A DNA stretch of 64,000 nt from Phenylobacterium aquaticum. GTDB taxonomy: Bacteria; Pseudomonadota; Alphaproteobacteria; Caulobacterales; Caulobacteraceae. The notes beneath the pieces are model-generated. The model made no database searches and was not told the DNA's origin. It was given only the letters and a program-made list of their open reading frames with translations. The translations under genes and the position numbers were made by a program. Positions 41,956-50,876 of this stretch are shown piece after piece. The stretch is from positions 124,001 through 188,000 of the forward strand of contig NZ_JALDPT010000001.1 in the NCBI RefSeq assembly GCF_022695515.1. Direction: 5' to 3'. Each line of letters begins with the position of its first letter. Position 1 is the first letter of the stretch.

Positions 41956-42640
41956 GGAGGTTCTCCTTGGTGGTGGGGCTTGCGAGCGGCTTGCCGGCGC
42001 TCCGCGCGGCGCCGAGGCGCGGGATGAAGGCCGGTGTCGTGCGCATGTAGGCGGCATAGCTGTCGCCAAACGCCGCGAGCGAGTCCCGCTCTTCGGTCTT
42101 GGCCAGGCGCCAGTACATGAACACCAGGATCGGGAACATCGCCAACGTCAGCAGGGTCGGCCACTGCAGCAGGAAGCCGATCATCACCAGCACGAAGGCG
42201 ACATATTGCGGGTGGCGAATCCTGGCGTACGGGCCGGACGTCGCGAGCTTGCTTTCCTTCTGCGCCCGATAGAGCGGAGGCCAGGACGCTGAGAGCAGCC
42301 AGAAGCCGCCGCCGATGAAGACGTCGCTCAGGATGTGGAACGGGCCGAAGTGCGGATTGCCGCGCCAGCCCACCATTTCCTCCAGCAAGTGACCCGCATC
42401 GTGGGTCAGCCAATTGACGCCCGGGAAGCGGCTCTGCAGCCAGGGCAGCAGAAGGTAAATGGTCAGGGGGAAGCCGTACATCTCGGTGAACAGCGCCACC
42501 AGGAAGGCGCTGAAGGCGCCGAACGAGCGCCAATCGCGGGCGCTCTGCGGTTTGAAGAAAGTAAATGCGAAGAAGATGAACAACGCTGAGTTCAGGATAA
42601 CGACGGTCCAGAGGCCGTAGGCTTGTGATGTGTCGTGCAT
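41939..42640 (-). CDS. Isoprenylcysteine methyltransferase-like (ICMT/NnrU-type) membrane protein
   Basis: 233 residues, about five membrane spans. The C-terminal SAM-binding signature is clear: ATSGPYARIRHPQYVAFVLV (RHPxY) and KTEERDSLAAFGDSYAAYMR, typical of the ICMT/PEMT family of membrane methyltransferases. The N-terminal half has FFAFTFFKPQSARDW and LFTEMYGFPLTIYLL. Substrate unknown; family members methylate isoprenylcysteine or phospholipid head groups. First gene of a three-gene operon under the promoter at 42715-42739. Confidence 0.85.
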   Translation of the reverse strand: MHDTSQAYGLWTVVILNSALFIFFAFTFFKPQSARDWRSFGAFSAFLVALFTEMYGFPLTIYLLLPWLQSRFPGVNWLTHDAGHLLEEMVGWRGNPHFGPFHILSDVFIGGGFWLLSASWPPLYRAQKESKLATSGPYARIRHPQYVAFVLVMIGFLLQWPTLLTLAMFPILVFMYWRLAKTEERDSLAAFGDSYAAYMRTTPAFIPRLGAARSAGKPLASPTTKENLHVVDR

Positions 42641-42714
42641 CGGATTTCCCCACGGTAGTTCTGAAGCGTTCAGGGGGTGGCGCTCGTCGATCGGGCGGCC
42701 TCCATCCCGCTATT

Positions 42715-42739
42715 GACGCCCCGATCGCCCGAGCATTAC
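42715..42739 (-). promoter_or_regulatory. ECF-type promoter (GTAATG-N15-CGTC) for the ICMT-DUF5676-USP operon
   Basis: Minus strand GTAATG, 15 bases, CGTCAAT, 74 bases before ATG 42640. Confidence 0.84.
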
Positions 42740-42826
42740 GCGCCCTGGCCGCGGCGAGGCCATCGTCTCAGACGATCCGTGGGATCTGCGGCTCCCGGAC
42801 GTCACAGCCGCCGGTAGGCGCGAACC

Positions 42827-42851
42827 GTAAGATTTCGGCGCCACGGACGTC
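42827..42851 (+). promoter_or_regulatory. ECF-type promoter (GTAAGA-N15-CGTC) for mgtA
   Basis: Plus strand GTAAGA, 15 bases, CGTC, 74 bases before ATG 42926. This is the rightmost member of the series. Confidence 0.8.
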
Positions 42852-42925
42852 TGATGGCTGGGGTCGCCCGTTCTCGACCTCGCCGGCGCGGCGAGCCGGT
42901 TCGAGAAGACCGAGACGGAGGTGAG

Positions 42926-45475
42926 ATGGCCGCTGGACCATTCTGGGCCCACACGCCCGCGGACGCTGCGGCCGGCCTCGGATGCGACGTCTCGGGTCTG
43001 AATTCGTCCGACGCCGCCGCTCGGCTCGCCAAGTACGGCCGCAACGCCGACGCCGAGGCTCGGGAAAGCGGGCTGATCGTGTCCGTGGGCCGCCGACTGC
43101 TCGAGCCCTTGTGTTTGATCCTGATCGCCGCGGCGGCGGTTTCGGCCGCGACGGGGGATGTGCCGAGCGCGCTGATCATCCTGGTCATTCTTGGGGCCTC
43201 GGTTGCCCTGGACACGGTGCAGGAAGGCCGCGCCAAACAGGCGGCGGCCATGTTGCGTCAGTCGGTGGCCGTCAAGGCCGAGGTCAAGCGCGACGGCGCG
43301 TTCACATCCGTCGACGCTGAGACCGTGGTCCCGGGCGACGTGTTTCGAGTAGGCGTCGGCGACATCATACCCGCCGACGCTCTGGTGCTGGAGGCCAGCG
43401 CCTTCACCGCCAACGAGGCGGCGCTCACCGGCGAACCCTATGGCGCCGCCAAAAGGCCGGGAGAGGTGAACACCGAGGCGGCGGCGGAGGCCAGCAACGC
43501 CCTCTTCCGTGGATCCGTGGCTCAGACCGGCGAGGCGGTGGCGCTGGCCATCGGCACCGGCGCCAACACACTGTTGGGAAAGGCGGCGCTGTCCCTGAAC
43601 GCGGCTGCGGAGACATCACCCTTTCAGCATGACCTGCGGCAGCTGGGCTTTTTGGTGGCGCGGGCGACGGGGGTCCTGGCGGTTGGCGTCCTGGCCGCCA
43701 ACGTCGCCTTCGGTCGGCCGCTGATCCAGTCGCTGATGTTCTCGGTCGCCCTGGCGGTGGGGCTGACGCCCGAGCTGCTGCCGATGATCACGACTGTGAC
43801 CCTCTCGCGCGGCGCCGTGCGCATGGCGCGCAAGAAGGTGATCGTCAAACGGCTGGCAGCGATCCACGATCTCGGCGCGATGACAGTGCTATGCACCGAC
43901 AAGACCGGCACGCTCACCTCCGCGCAGATCGAGCTGGCCGGCTCCCTGGCGCCGGATGGCAAGGCCGACGACCGTCCCGCCGTACTCGCCGCGATCTGCG
44001 CGAGCCTCGGCGGCGACAAGGGGTCGCTGGACGACGCCTTGGCCGAGGCCAATCCCGACGCGGCAGAAGGCTGGACCCGACGCGGACGACTGCCGTTCGA
44101 CTATCAACGGCGCATGGGCGCGGTGTTGGCGGAGGGGCCGGACGGTCTGTCACTCATCGTTAAAGGCGCTCCCGAGGCCGTATTGGCGGCTTGTACTACC
44201 GCGAAAGGCGCGACGTTCGACGGCGCGGCGCGCGAGGCCGCCTTGCAGCGCGTCCGCACCCTCGCGGCCGAGGGTTTGCGGTCGGTGGCGGTGGCCGCGC
44301 GGCCCTGGCCGGGCGAGACGCGCGATCCCGTCGTGGACGACGAGACGGGCCTCGAGTTCGTGGGGCTGTGCACCTTCGCCGACCCGCCGAAAGCTAGCGC
44401 GCCGGCGGCGGTGGCGCGGCTGGCGGCAGCCGGGATCAGGGTCGTGGTGCTCTCGGGAGACGATCCGCTCGTGGTCGAACGCCTGGCCAGGATCGTCGGC
44501 CTGCGTGGCCAGCGTGTAATCGGCGGCGCGGAGCTGAATAAGCTCAGTGTCGACGCCCTGCGCGTTCGGGTGCGCGACACCGACGTTTTCGGCCGTCTGG
44601 CCCCGGACCAGAAGGTACAGATCGTCCACGCCCTACGCGCGGCGGGCGAGGTGGTGGGCTTCCTAGGCGACGGGGTGAACGACGCGCCGGGGCTGAAGGC
44701 GGCGGACGTCGGCTTGTCGGTGGACGGCGCCGCGGGCGTGGCGCGGGCGGCGGCCGACATGATCCTGCTGGACTCCGACCTGGCCGTTGTCGCCGACGGG
44801 GTGGAGGAAGGCCGCCGGACCTTCGCCAACATCCTCAAATACGTGCGCATGGGGGCCAGTTCGAACTTCGGCAACATGCTGTCGATGGCGGCCGCCTCGC
44901 TGTTCCTGCCGTTCCTGCCGATGCTCGCGACCCAGATCCTGCTCAACAATCTGCTTTATGATCTGTCGGAGATCGGCATTCCGTTCGACACCGTACGAGC
45001 CGAGGACATTGCTGGGCCGCAGCATTGGCGGCCCAAGGATATCATGCGGTTCGCCGCAGTGATGGGGCCGCTCTCATCGATCTTCGACCTGGCCACTTTC
45101 GCCGTGTTGTTCCTAGCGTTTCGAACCGGGCCGGAGGTGTTCCGCACCGGCTGGTTCCTAGAATCCATCGCCACGCAGACCCTGGTGGTGTTCCTCATCC
45201 GCACCCGCGGCCGCCCCTCGCGGGACACGCCCAATCCAGTTTTGATAACCTCGACCCTTGGGGCCCTGGCCCTGGCTTTGATGATCCCCTTTTCACCCTT
45301 CGGGGCCTGGTTTGGATTCCGGACGCCACCCCTGATCGTGACGCTCGCGTTGGTGGGGATTGTGGTGGCCTACTTGGCTTGCGCCGAGCTGTTGAAACCG
45401 CTGGCGATCAACGGCGCCACAGTCACGTTCGGCGCGCGCGCGTCGAACAAGGGCCGCCGCGCGCCGGCTTATTGA
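42926..45475 (+). CDS. mgtA: Magnesium-importing P-type ATPase (MgtA/MgtB, P3B)
   Basis: 849 residues. Motifs: NEAALTGEP, the P3B membrane motif [52 protein letters not shown], and the C-terminal SNFGNMLSMAAASLFLPFLP and NNLLYDLSEIGIPFD found in MgtA. Start at ATG 42926, preceded by GGAGGTGAG; upstream codons are not family-like. It has its own promoter motif. The 3' end overlaps the convergent ackA gene by 7 bases. Mg import here may accompany the Nramp-like and MgtC-like proteins of the same regulon. Confidence 0.93.
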   Translation: MAAGPFWAHTPADAAAGLGCDVSGLNSSDAAARLAKYGRNADAEARESGLIVSVGRRLLEPLCLILIAAAAVSAATGDVPSALIILVILGASVALDTVQEGRAKQAAAMLRQSVAVKAEVKRDGAFTSVDAETVVPGDVFRVGVGDIIPADALVLEASAFTANEAALTGEPYGAAKRPGEVNTEAAAEASNALFRGSVAQTGEAVALAIGTGANTLLGKAALSLNAAAETSPFQHDLRQLGFLVARATGVLAVGVLAANVAFGRPLIQSLMFSVALAVGLTPELLPMITTVTLSRGAVRMARKKVIVKRLAAIHDLGAMTVLCTDKTGTLTSAQIELAGSLAPDGKADDRPAVLAAICASLGGDKGSLDDALAEANPDAAEGWTRRGRLPFDYQRRMGAVLAEGPDGLSLIVKGAPEAVLAACTTAKGATFDGAAREAALQRVRTLAAEGLRSVAVAARPWPGETRDPVVDDETGLEFVGLCTFADPPKASAPAAVARLAAAGIRVVVLSGDDPLVVERLARIVGLRGQRVIGGAELNKLSVDALRVRVRDTDVFGRLAPDQKVQIVHALRAAGEVVGFLGDGVNDAPGLKAADVGLSVDGAAGVARAAADMILLDSDLAVVADGVEEGRRTFANILKYVRMGASSNFGNMLSMAAASLFLPFLPMLATQILLNNLLYDLSEIGIPFDTVRAEDIAGPQHWRPKDIMRFAAVMGPLSSIFDLATFAVLFLAFRTGPEVFRTGWFLESIATQTLVVFLIRTRGRPSRDTPNPVLITSTLGALALALMIPFSPFGAWFGFRTPPLIVTLALVGIVVAYLACAELLKPLAINGATVTFGARASNKGRRAPAY

Positions 45476-46611
45476 GCGGCGCGAGGTTTCCCAGGCCTTC
45501 CTCGGGCCGCCGTTGCCAGCGTTTGTTTCGCGATCATCCGCTCTTCGTCGGTCGGGATGACCCAGGCGGCGAGCCGCCCGCCAACCGAGTCGATGCGCCC
45601 CTGACCGCCGCGCTGGTTGGCTGCGTCATCCAAAGACAATCCGAGCCATGACAGGCGCTCGGCGATCAGGGCGCGGATCGCGGGGCTGTTCTCGCCGATG
45701 CCTGCGGTGAAGACGATCCCATCGATCCCGCCAAGCGAGGCAGCGAGGGCGCCGACATTCCGAGCGACGCGGAAGACGAACAGGTCGACCGCTTCCCGCG
45801 CATTGGCCGCGCTGCTCGATAGCAGTTCGCGCATGTCCCCGCTGATCCCGGAGACGCCCAACAATCCCGAGCGGCGGTAGAGTAGATCCTGAACCTCAGC
45901 GATGGTCAGGCCCTGATGGTTCTGAAGATAGATCACCACGCCCGGATCGAGTTCACCGCAGCGGGTGTTCATCACCAGCCCATCCAGCGGCGAAAATCCC
46001 ATGGTGGTGTCGATGCTCCGCCCGTTGATCATGGCGCATAGGCTTGCGCCCGAGCCCAGGTGCGCCACGATCACTCGACCTGCGGCCATGGCGGGGTCGA
46101 GCATCCTCAGACGTTCGGCGATGTGTTCGTAGGACAGGCCGTGAAAGCCGTATCGCCGCACGCCCGCGTCATGGAACCCGCGCGGCAGGCCAAATCGCGT
46201 GGCGACGGCGGGCAGGGTCCGATGGAAGGCGGTGTCGAAGCAGGCGGCCTGGGGAAGATCCGGCCTGGCTGTGGTGACGGCGCGGATCGTCGCCAAGCTC
46301 TGGGGTTGGTGGAGCGGCGCCAGCGGACTGAGCTCGTCCAGCATGGCCAGAACCGGCTCGTCGACCAGTGTTGGTTCCTGAAAGGACGCACCGCCGTGGA
46401 CCACGCGGTGGCCAACGGCCACCAATCGGCCAGACGGGTGCAAAGCTTGCGCCCACGCCAGCAGCTCGGCCACCGCCGCGGCGTCTGCCATGGGCCCGTG
46501 GATGTCGACCTTGGTCCGGCCGACTTCGGTCGGCTCTTCGCCGCCGGCCTCGAATAGGGCGCACTTGAGATTGGACGAGCCCGCGTTCAGGGCCAACACC
46601 AGCTCGACCAT
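45469..46611 (-). CDS. ackA: Acetate kinase
   Basis: 380 residues, near the normal 390-400. N-terminal LALNAGSSNLKCALFE with the NAGSSS-type phosphate loop, GHRVVHGGASF, catalytic region FDTAFHRTLP, GFHGLSYEHIAERL, AHLGSGASLCAMINGRSIDT and FTAGIGENSPAIR. It makes ATP from acetyl phosphate. It begins 2 bases after the pta stop, so the two form an operon that interconverts acetyl-CoA and acetate. No ECF-type motif precedes the pair. Confidence 0.96.
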   Translation of the reverse strand: MVELVLALNAGSSNLKCALFEAGGEEPTEVGRTKVDIHGPMADAAAVAELLAWAQALHPSGRLVAVGHRVVHGGASFQEPTLVDEPVLAMLDELSPLAPLHQPQSLATIRAVTTARPDLPQAACFDTAFHRTLPAVATRFGLPRGFHDAGVRRYGFHGLSYEHIAERLRMLDPAMAAGRVIVAHLGSGASLCAMINGRSIDTTMGFSPLDGLVMNTRCGELDPGVVIYLQNHQGLTIAEVQDLLYRRSGLLGVSGISGDMRELLSSSAANAREAVDLFVFRVARNVGALAASLGGIDGIVFTAGIGENSPAIRALIAERLSWLGLSLDDAANQRGGQGRIDSVGGRLAAWVIPTDEERMIAKQTLATAARGRPGKPRAAQ

Positions 46612-46613
46612 GG

Positions 46614-47576
46614 CTAGGCGGCCACGGCCGGGGCGCGGTTGTGGACCATCAGCAGGCCGATGGCGCAGGCCGCCACTCGCGCCTCGGGACTATCGGCTCG
46701 GCTGGTCAGCACGATCGGCGATCGGGCGCCCAGAACCACGCCCGCAGCGTCCGCGCCCGCTAAGAAGGTGAGCTGCTTGACCAACATGTTGCCGGCCTCC
46801 AAATCCGGCACCACCAAGATGTCGGCGAGGCCGGCAACGTCGGAGACGACGCCCTTCTCCCTAGCCGCCTCGGGGCTGACAGCATTGTCGAAGGCGAGCG
46901 GCCCATCGACCAGTCCACCGGTGATCTGACCGCGGTCGGCCATCTTGCACAGCGCTGCAGCGTCAATGGTCGAGGGCAGCTTGGGCGTCACCGTCTCGAT
47001 AGCCGACAGAATAGCCACGCGTGGGTTGACGATGCCCAAGACGTGGGCGAGGTCGATGGCGTTCTGGACGATGTCGCGTTTGTCGTCGAGCGAGGGGAAG
47101 ACGTTGATCGCCGCATCGGTGATTAACAGCGGCCTGGGATAGTGGACCACGTCGACGAGAAAGGCGTGGCTGATGCGCCGGGCGGTTCGCAGGCCCGTCT
47201 CGGAGGACACCACCTCGTGCATCAGTTCGTCGGTGTGCAGCGATCCCTTCATCAGCATGGCCGCATCGCCGCAACGCACAAGGGCCACGGCCTTGGCGGC
47301 GGCGGCGTGGCTGTGCGGCGTGGCGACCAGCGTGTAGGGCGAGATGTCGAGTCCCGCTTCCTGGGCGGCGGCGCGGATCTTAGGTTCGGGACCGACCAGG
47401 ATCGGGATGATCAGCCCTTTGTCGGCGGCGTCCACTGCGCCGGCGAGGCTGACCGGATCGCAGGGATGGACGACAGCGGTGACCAACGGGTCCAGGCCTA
47501 CGCAGCGCTTGAGCAGCGAGCGAAACAAGCCGTGGTCGCGGGCCGGAGCGTCGGAGCTGACGGAAAGCGCGTCCAT
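46614..47576 (-). CDS. pta: Phosphate acetyltransferase (short, Pta/Ptb family)
   Basis: 320 residues, single catalytic domain. Typical segments: VVHPCDPVSLAGAVDAADKG, MKGSLHTDELMHEVV, VFPSLDDKRDIVQNAIDLAH, ITGGLVDGPLAFDNAVSPEA and DILVVPDLEAGNMLVKQL. Together these place it in the PTA/PTB superfamily; acetyl rather than butyryl specificity is inferred from the partner acetate kinase. Start at MDALSVSSD. The upstream region lacks the GTAA-N15-CGTC motif. Confidence 0.9.
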   Translation of the reverse strand: MDALSVSSDAPARDHGLFRSLLKRCVGLDPLVTAVVHPCDPVSLAGAVDAADKGLIIPILVGPEPKIRAAAQEAGLDISPYTLVATPHSHAAAAKAVALVRCGDAAMLMKGSLHTDELMHEVVSSETGLRTARRISHAFLVDVVHYPRPLLITDAAINVFPSLDDKRDIVQNAIDLAHVLGIVNPRVAILSAIETVTPKLPSTIDAAALCKMADRGQITGGLVDGPLAFDNAVSPEAAREKGVVSDVAGLADILVVPDLEAGNMLVKQLTFLAGADAAGVVLGARSPIVLTSRADSPEARVAACAIGLLMVHNRAPAVAA

Positions 47577-47882
47577 GGGCAGAGGTCATCCGTTATTGAT
47601 CGCCCGCTCTTATCACGGGACCCCGTGTCGCGATTGAGCCTCATCAAACGGCGGGGCTTGAGGTTCGTCTGCATGATTTGGCGGAGCCGCCGGGAGGTGG
47701 CCGGTCCGATCACTGGCGACGACGACCGCGGTCCGGGCGGGTGGTCGGGGTATCCAGCAGCTGAGGCCTAATGCAGGTCGTATGGCCGCAGCGGCAGCTC
47801 GACGCCGATTTTGCCACTCATTGGACGCCTGGACGGTCCTGTCAAAGACGGGCAGGGCAGCGCTCGTTTTCGAACTCCTCCA
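47577..47882. other. Intergenic region, no gene seen
   Basis: Between pta and USP copy 3. Reading frames are shadows without ribosome-binding sites. GATAAG at about 47612 on the minus strand faces pta, but no -10 partner of the shared type follows. I see no hairpin or repeat worth naming. Confidence 0.5.
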
Positions 47883-48689
47883 TCAGTGGCTGAAGAGCAC
47901 GGGGAGTGGGGAACACTCCAGCAGGGTCTGGGTCATTCCGCCGAGCAGCCACTCGCCCGCCTTGCTGTGTCCGAAAGCGCCGGACACGATCAGATCTGCT
48001 CGGCGTGAGGTCGCGAAGCTGATGAGCTTATCGGCTGGGTCGCGCCGGGTGGAGACGGGCTCGACGACGGCGTTGACGCCGTGGCGCGCGAGGCGACTTA
48101 TAAGATTGTCGATGGAGGCCGGCGTGGCCGCAGCGCCGGAATGTGTGGAGACGCTAACGATGGCCACCTCGCCGGCTCGGCGCAACAGCGGGAGCGCGTC
48201 ACTGACGGCGCGTCTTGCCTCGCGGGTGTCCTTCCAGGCGACGACGATGCGCTCGAAACCGATCTGGGGATGCCCGGCGGGCAGGGCGATGACCGGCAGG
48301 CCGGCCCGAAGCACGGTGTCGGCAGCGTCTGGCGCAAAGTCCGCAGCAGCGCGCTCAAGGCCTGTGATGATGAGATCCACGCCTGCGGCGTTGTCACACA
48401 TCGCGTCCGTGGGATAATCCGGCACGGCCCGCCAGGTTGCGCCGCCCCCCAGCCTGCGAAATGTGGCCTCGACCTCGGCGAGCGAGCGCGCCTCGTCTTC
48501 GGCCCAGGCCTCCACCGCGTAACTCCCGCCCTCCGCCATGGCCAGCGGCGCCGCCTGGATCATTGACGCGCGACCACCGAGACCGATGAGTTCGGCGTCC
48601 AGCTTGCCTGCGAACTCGACGGCGGCCTGCAGGCGCGCCTCAGACGCGGGGGTCGGCTCCAGGTGAACGAGGATGGTCTTGTAGCTCAT
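47883..48689 (-). CDS. Tandem-domain universal stress protein (USP copy 3)
   Basis: 268 residues. MSYKTILVHLEPTPASEARL then a second fold with FERIVVAWKDTREARRAVSD and DLIVSGAFGHSKAGEWLLGG ... PVLFSH. Same family as copies 1 and 2 but more divergent. Stands alone. The upstream region has GTAAGG (minus strand, about 48907-48912) with no CGTC at the right distance, so regulation by the ECF factor is doubtful. Confidence 0.92.
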   Translation of the reverse strand: MSYKTILVHLEPTPASEARLQAAVEFAGKLDAELIGLGGRASMIQAAPLAMAEGGSYAVEAWAEDEARSLAEVEATFRRLGGGATWRAVPDYPTDAMCDNAAGVDLIITGLERAAADFAPDAADTVLRAGLPVIALPAGHPQIGFERIVVAWKDTREARRAVSDALPLLRRAGEVAIVSVSTHSGAAATPASIDNLISRLARHGVNAVVEPVSTRRDPADKLISFATSRRADLIVSGAFGHSKAGEWLLGGMTQTLLECSPLPVLFSH

Positions 48690-49055
48690 GTGGACACCTG
48701 CCCTTGCTGTGCGAACTGGCGGCGTTCTCGCAGCCTCCAACTTGCGCGGAAGGGTTGCCCCGCTCAGATCTCCCAGCATTGAGGGAGATCAAGCCGGATC
48801 CGAGTGCCCGACGCGGTCGTCCTCGGCGCCGGCATTGGCGTCGGACGTGTGCGCCTTTCTAAATCAGCCGCGACAGCTATCGGGCGGGATATGGCTGCGA
48901 CAGGCTAACTAAGAGCCTTACGGAGCGGAGGACTATAGCGGAAGACAATTCGAAGCGCATGTCGATCACGTTGGCCACCACCACGATCGGCCTGAGCGTT
49001 TCTTACCCAGACGGCAGCCCGGTCCAATTGACCATGCCCAAGCCCTTCGGGACGA
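48690..49055. other. Intergenic region, no convincing gene
   Basis: A 50-codon plus-strand frame from ATG 48959 exists but has no ribosome-binding site and a Arg-rich low-complexity end. A lone GTAAGG (minus strand, about 48907-48912) lacks its -10 partner. Nothing else is visible. Confidence 0.5.
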
Positions 49056-49271
49056 TCAGACCAGCGCGCCGACGGAGGCGACTGTCGCGCGGTTGGCGCG
49101 GCGACTTCTCATAGCTTCAGCGGAAGATTTAGCATAGCGGGCAGCGAACTTGGTCAGCATGCAGTTTCTTGCTAAGAAATCTTCATAATATGTTGATTTA
49201 TAATGATAATTTCCGATAACGAACCTTAGGCGCAACAATTTTTGGGCCCGGGCCAGCCCAGTTTTCGACAT
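49056..49271 (-). CDS. Doubtful hypothetical protein in a low-GC patch
   Basis: 71 residues from ATG 49271 (MSKTGLARAQKLLRLRFVIG ... NYHYKSTYYEDF). The patch from about 49140 to 49280 is AT-rich relative to the rest of the window, pointing to foreign or non-coding DNA. No good ribosome-binding site and no family match. It lies just downstream of hipA on the same strand. Treat as a possible gene only. Confidence 0.2.
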   Translation of the reverse strand: MSKTGLARAQKLLRLRFVIGNYHYKSTYYEDFLARNCMLTKFAARYAKSSAEAMRSRRANRATVASVGALV

Positions 49272-49291
49272 TATCGATAATTCCACGTCCT

Positions 49292-50551
49292 CTACCTCGG
49301 CTCGAAATCCGCCCAGACCCTCGCGTGCGCCTCGCCAATGGTCCTGGCCGAGGCCACGGTGACGCCGGATTGCTTCGCGAGCGTGGGCCAATCAGCGACC
49401 GCAGCTCGGACCTCGTCGATCACCGCGGAGACCTGTCTGGGGGTATAACTGTGCTTTTCGCCAAGGCCCGTGATATGGGCGCGTGTCGGCCGTCGCCCTT
49501 CGCCCGCGATGTCCATGTAGTGCTCGCCGCCGGGCCCTGGCGAATAGGTCAAGTCGTAGGCTGGCGCCAGCCGCCAGTCCCCCGCAGAATCCATCAGATA
49601 GGCGTGCTGGCGCGTGTGGTCGTCGCGGTTGGAGGTCAGGACGTTGAACACCATCCGCCGGAACGCCGCCGCCACATCGTCGGCCCGGCGGGTGATCGCC
49701 CTCGTTGCTCGCAGGAACATGTCATAGCTGGCCGATGGCACGCTGGCGGGCGCCTCGATGGCGCCGGCCAACGACAACATGTGCAGTCGTCCTCCGCCAT
49801 CAGTCCGGTCAAACCGTTCCGCCGCGAAATAGCCGGGGCCATGTCGGGCCTCGATCAGACGGTGCGCGCTCAGCTTTAAGCCGGCCGCCTCGGCCATCGC
49901 GGCATAGGCTTCCTCGATGGGGCCGATGTCGATCGGGTCCTCGGGCGCGCGGAATTTCACTAGCCAGGCGACGTGGCCGGCCGCGATCTCCCCCTCGCCC
50001 ACCGAGACGCCCCCTTGGCCATCGAAACCCACATGCACCTTCGGCCGCGCGCCGCCAGAGCCGCCAGCCAGGCCCGCCAGGGTGTCGGCCAAACGGGCTT
50101 CCTCGCCGGTCAGCAGCGCCGTGGCCTGCTCGGCCAAGACGTCGAGATCCAGAGTCTCCACATCCTCGGGCGGCGTGGTCGAGGGCTCGAACACCAAGGC
50201 GCCGCGGCCGTGATCGCCGATCAGGGCGAGACGCTCCAGCGGCGTCAGGCTCGCGATGTCGACGCCCAGCTTGGCGAGGCGCTTGCGCATCAACAGGTAG
50301 CCCCACCCCTCGGGCAGGCTGTCGGCAAGGAAACCGTGAAGCCCGTCAAAGGCGCGTCCGCGCGCCGCCTGCAGCCCGACCTCGGGCGGGTACAAGAGCC
50401 CCGCAACAATCAGCTTGCGCGCGATCACCTCCCGGGACCACTCCAGCTGCGCCAGGCCAGCGTCGATGGCGAGGCGTCCGACAGGCAGGCGCGGCCGGAT
50501 CGGATCGAAGGCGAGCGAGATGGAGAGCGGCGTGCCGGGCGCCAGCTTCAT
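49292..50551 (-). CDS. hipA: HipA-type serine/threonine kinase toxin
   Basis: 419 residues. HipA toxins phosphorylate aminoacyl-tRNA synthetases and cause persistence. Motifs: N-terminal couple domain (GLLYPPEVGLQAARGRAFDG, LPEGWGYLLMRKRLAKLG), the P-loop-like PKVHVGFDG segment (Ser-Gly-Ala-Arg-Pro-Lys), KFRAPEDPIDIGPIEEAYAA, YFAAERFDRT, the catalytic VLTSNRDDHTRQHAYLMDS and metal-binding LAPAYDLTYSPG. Start at MKLAPGTP, overlapping the hipB end by 4 bases. It is the second gene of hipBA. Confidence 0.92.
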   Translation of the reverse strand: MKLAPGTPLSISLAFDPIRPRLPVGRLAIDAGLAQLEWSREVIARKLIVAGLLYPPEVGLQAARGRAFDGLHGFLADSLPEGWGYLLMRKRLAKLGVDIASLTPLERLALIGDHGRGALVFEPSTTPPEDVETLDLDVLAEQATALLTGEEARLADTLAGLAGGSGGARPKVHVGFDGQGGVSVGEGEIAAGHVAWLVKFRAPEDPIDIGPIEEAYAAMAEAAGLKLSAHRLIEARHGPGYFAAERFDRTDGGGRLHMLSLAGAIEAPASVPSASYDMFLRATRAITRRADDVAAAFRRMVFNVLTSNRDDHTRQHAYLMDSAGDWRLAPAYDLTYSPGPGGEHYMDIAGEGRRPTRAHITGLGEKHSYTPRQVSAVIDEVRAAVADWPTLAKQSGVTVASARTIGEAHARVWADFEPR

Positions 50552-50868
50552 GGGGACTTTCCGTGTCGGCGCGCGCGCTGACGGGGCCTGGGCTTCGCCG
50601 CTGAAGCCTGTCGCGTGAGGAGATCGTCGAGACTGCTGGCGGCCGGCGCCGGGAAGAGCTGGGACAGCCCCTCCTCGCACCTCAGGGCGATGGCGGCATT
50701 GACCAGGGTGTCTATCGTCGCCTGCCCGTCGATTTCCAGGCGCCGCCAGGTGCGAAGACCGATGCCGGCCCGCGAAGCGGCTTCATTCTGTGACCAGCCC
50801 TGCCCGATCCGACGTGCCCGGATAGCCTCGCCGAGTTCATGGAGGAGCTCCTGTGGGGTCTTCAACAT
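50548..50868 (-). CDS. hipB: HipB-type antitoxin, XRE helix-turn-helix
   Basis: 106 residues. The HTH reads LGEAIRARRIGQGWSQNEAA then SRAGIGLRTWRRLE and the DNA-contact helix region. The C-terminus is basic (KPRPRQRARRHGKSP). It is placed before hipA with a 4-base overlap, the normal antitoxin-first order. The operator and promoter lie immediately upstream at 50877-50925. Confidence 0.92.
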   Translation of the reverse strand: MLKTPQELLHELGEAIRARRIGQGWSQNEAASRAGIGLRTWRRLEIDGQATIDTLVNAAIALRCEEGLSQLFPAPAASSLDDLLTRQASAAKPRPRQRARRHGKSP

Positions 50869-50876
50869 GAGGCCGT

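Noticed and set aside
48690-48912. GTAAGG upstream of USP copy 3 as another shared promoter
   Set aside because: No CGTC occurs at 15 or 16 bases from it; the nearest GTC is two bases too close.
48959-49111. 50-codon plus-strand frame near the low-GC patch
   Set aside because: No Shine-Dalgarno, Arg-rich end and no homology visible.
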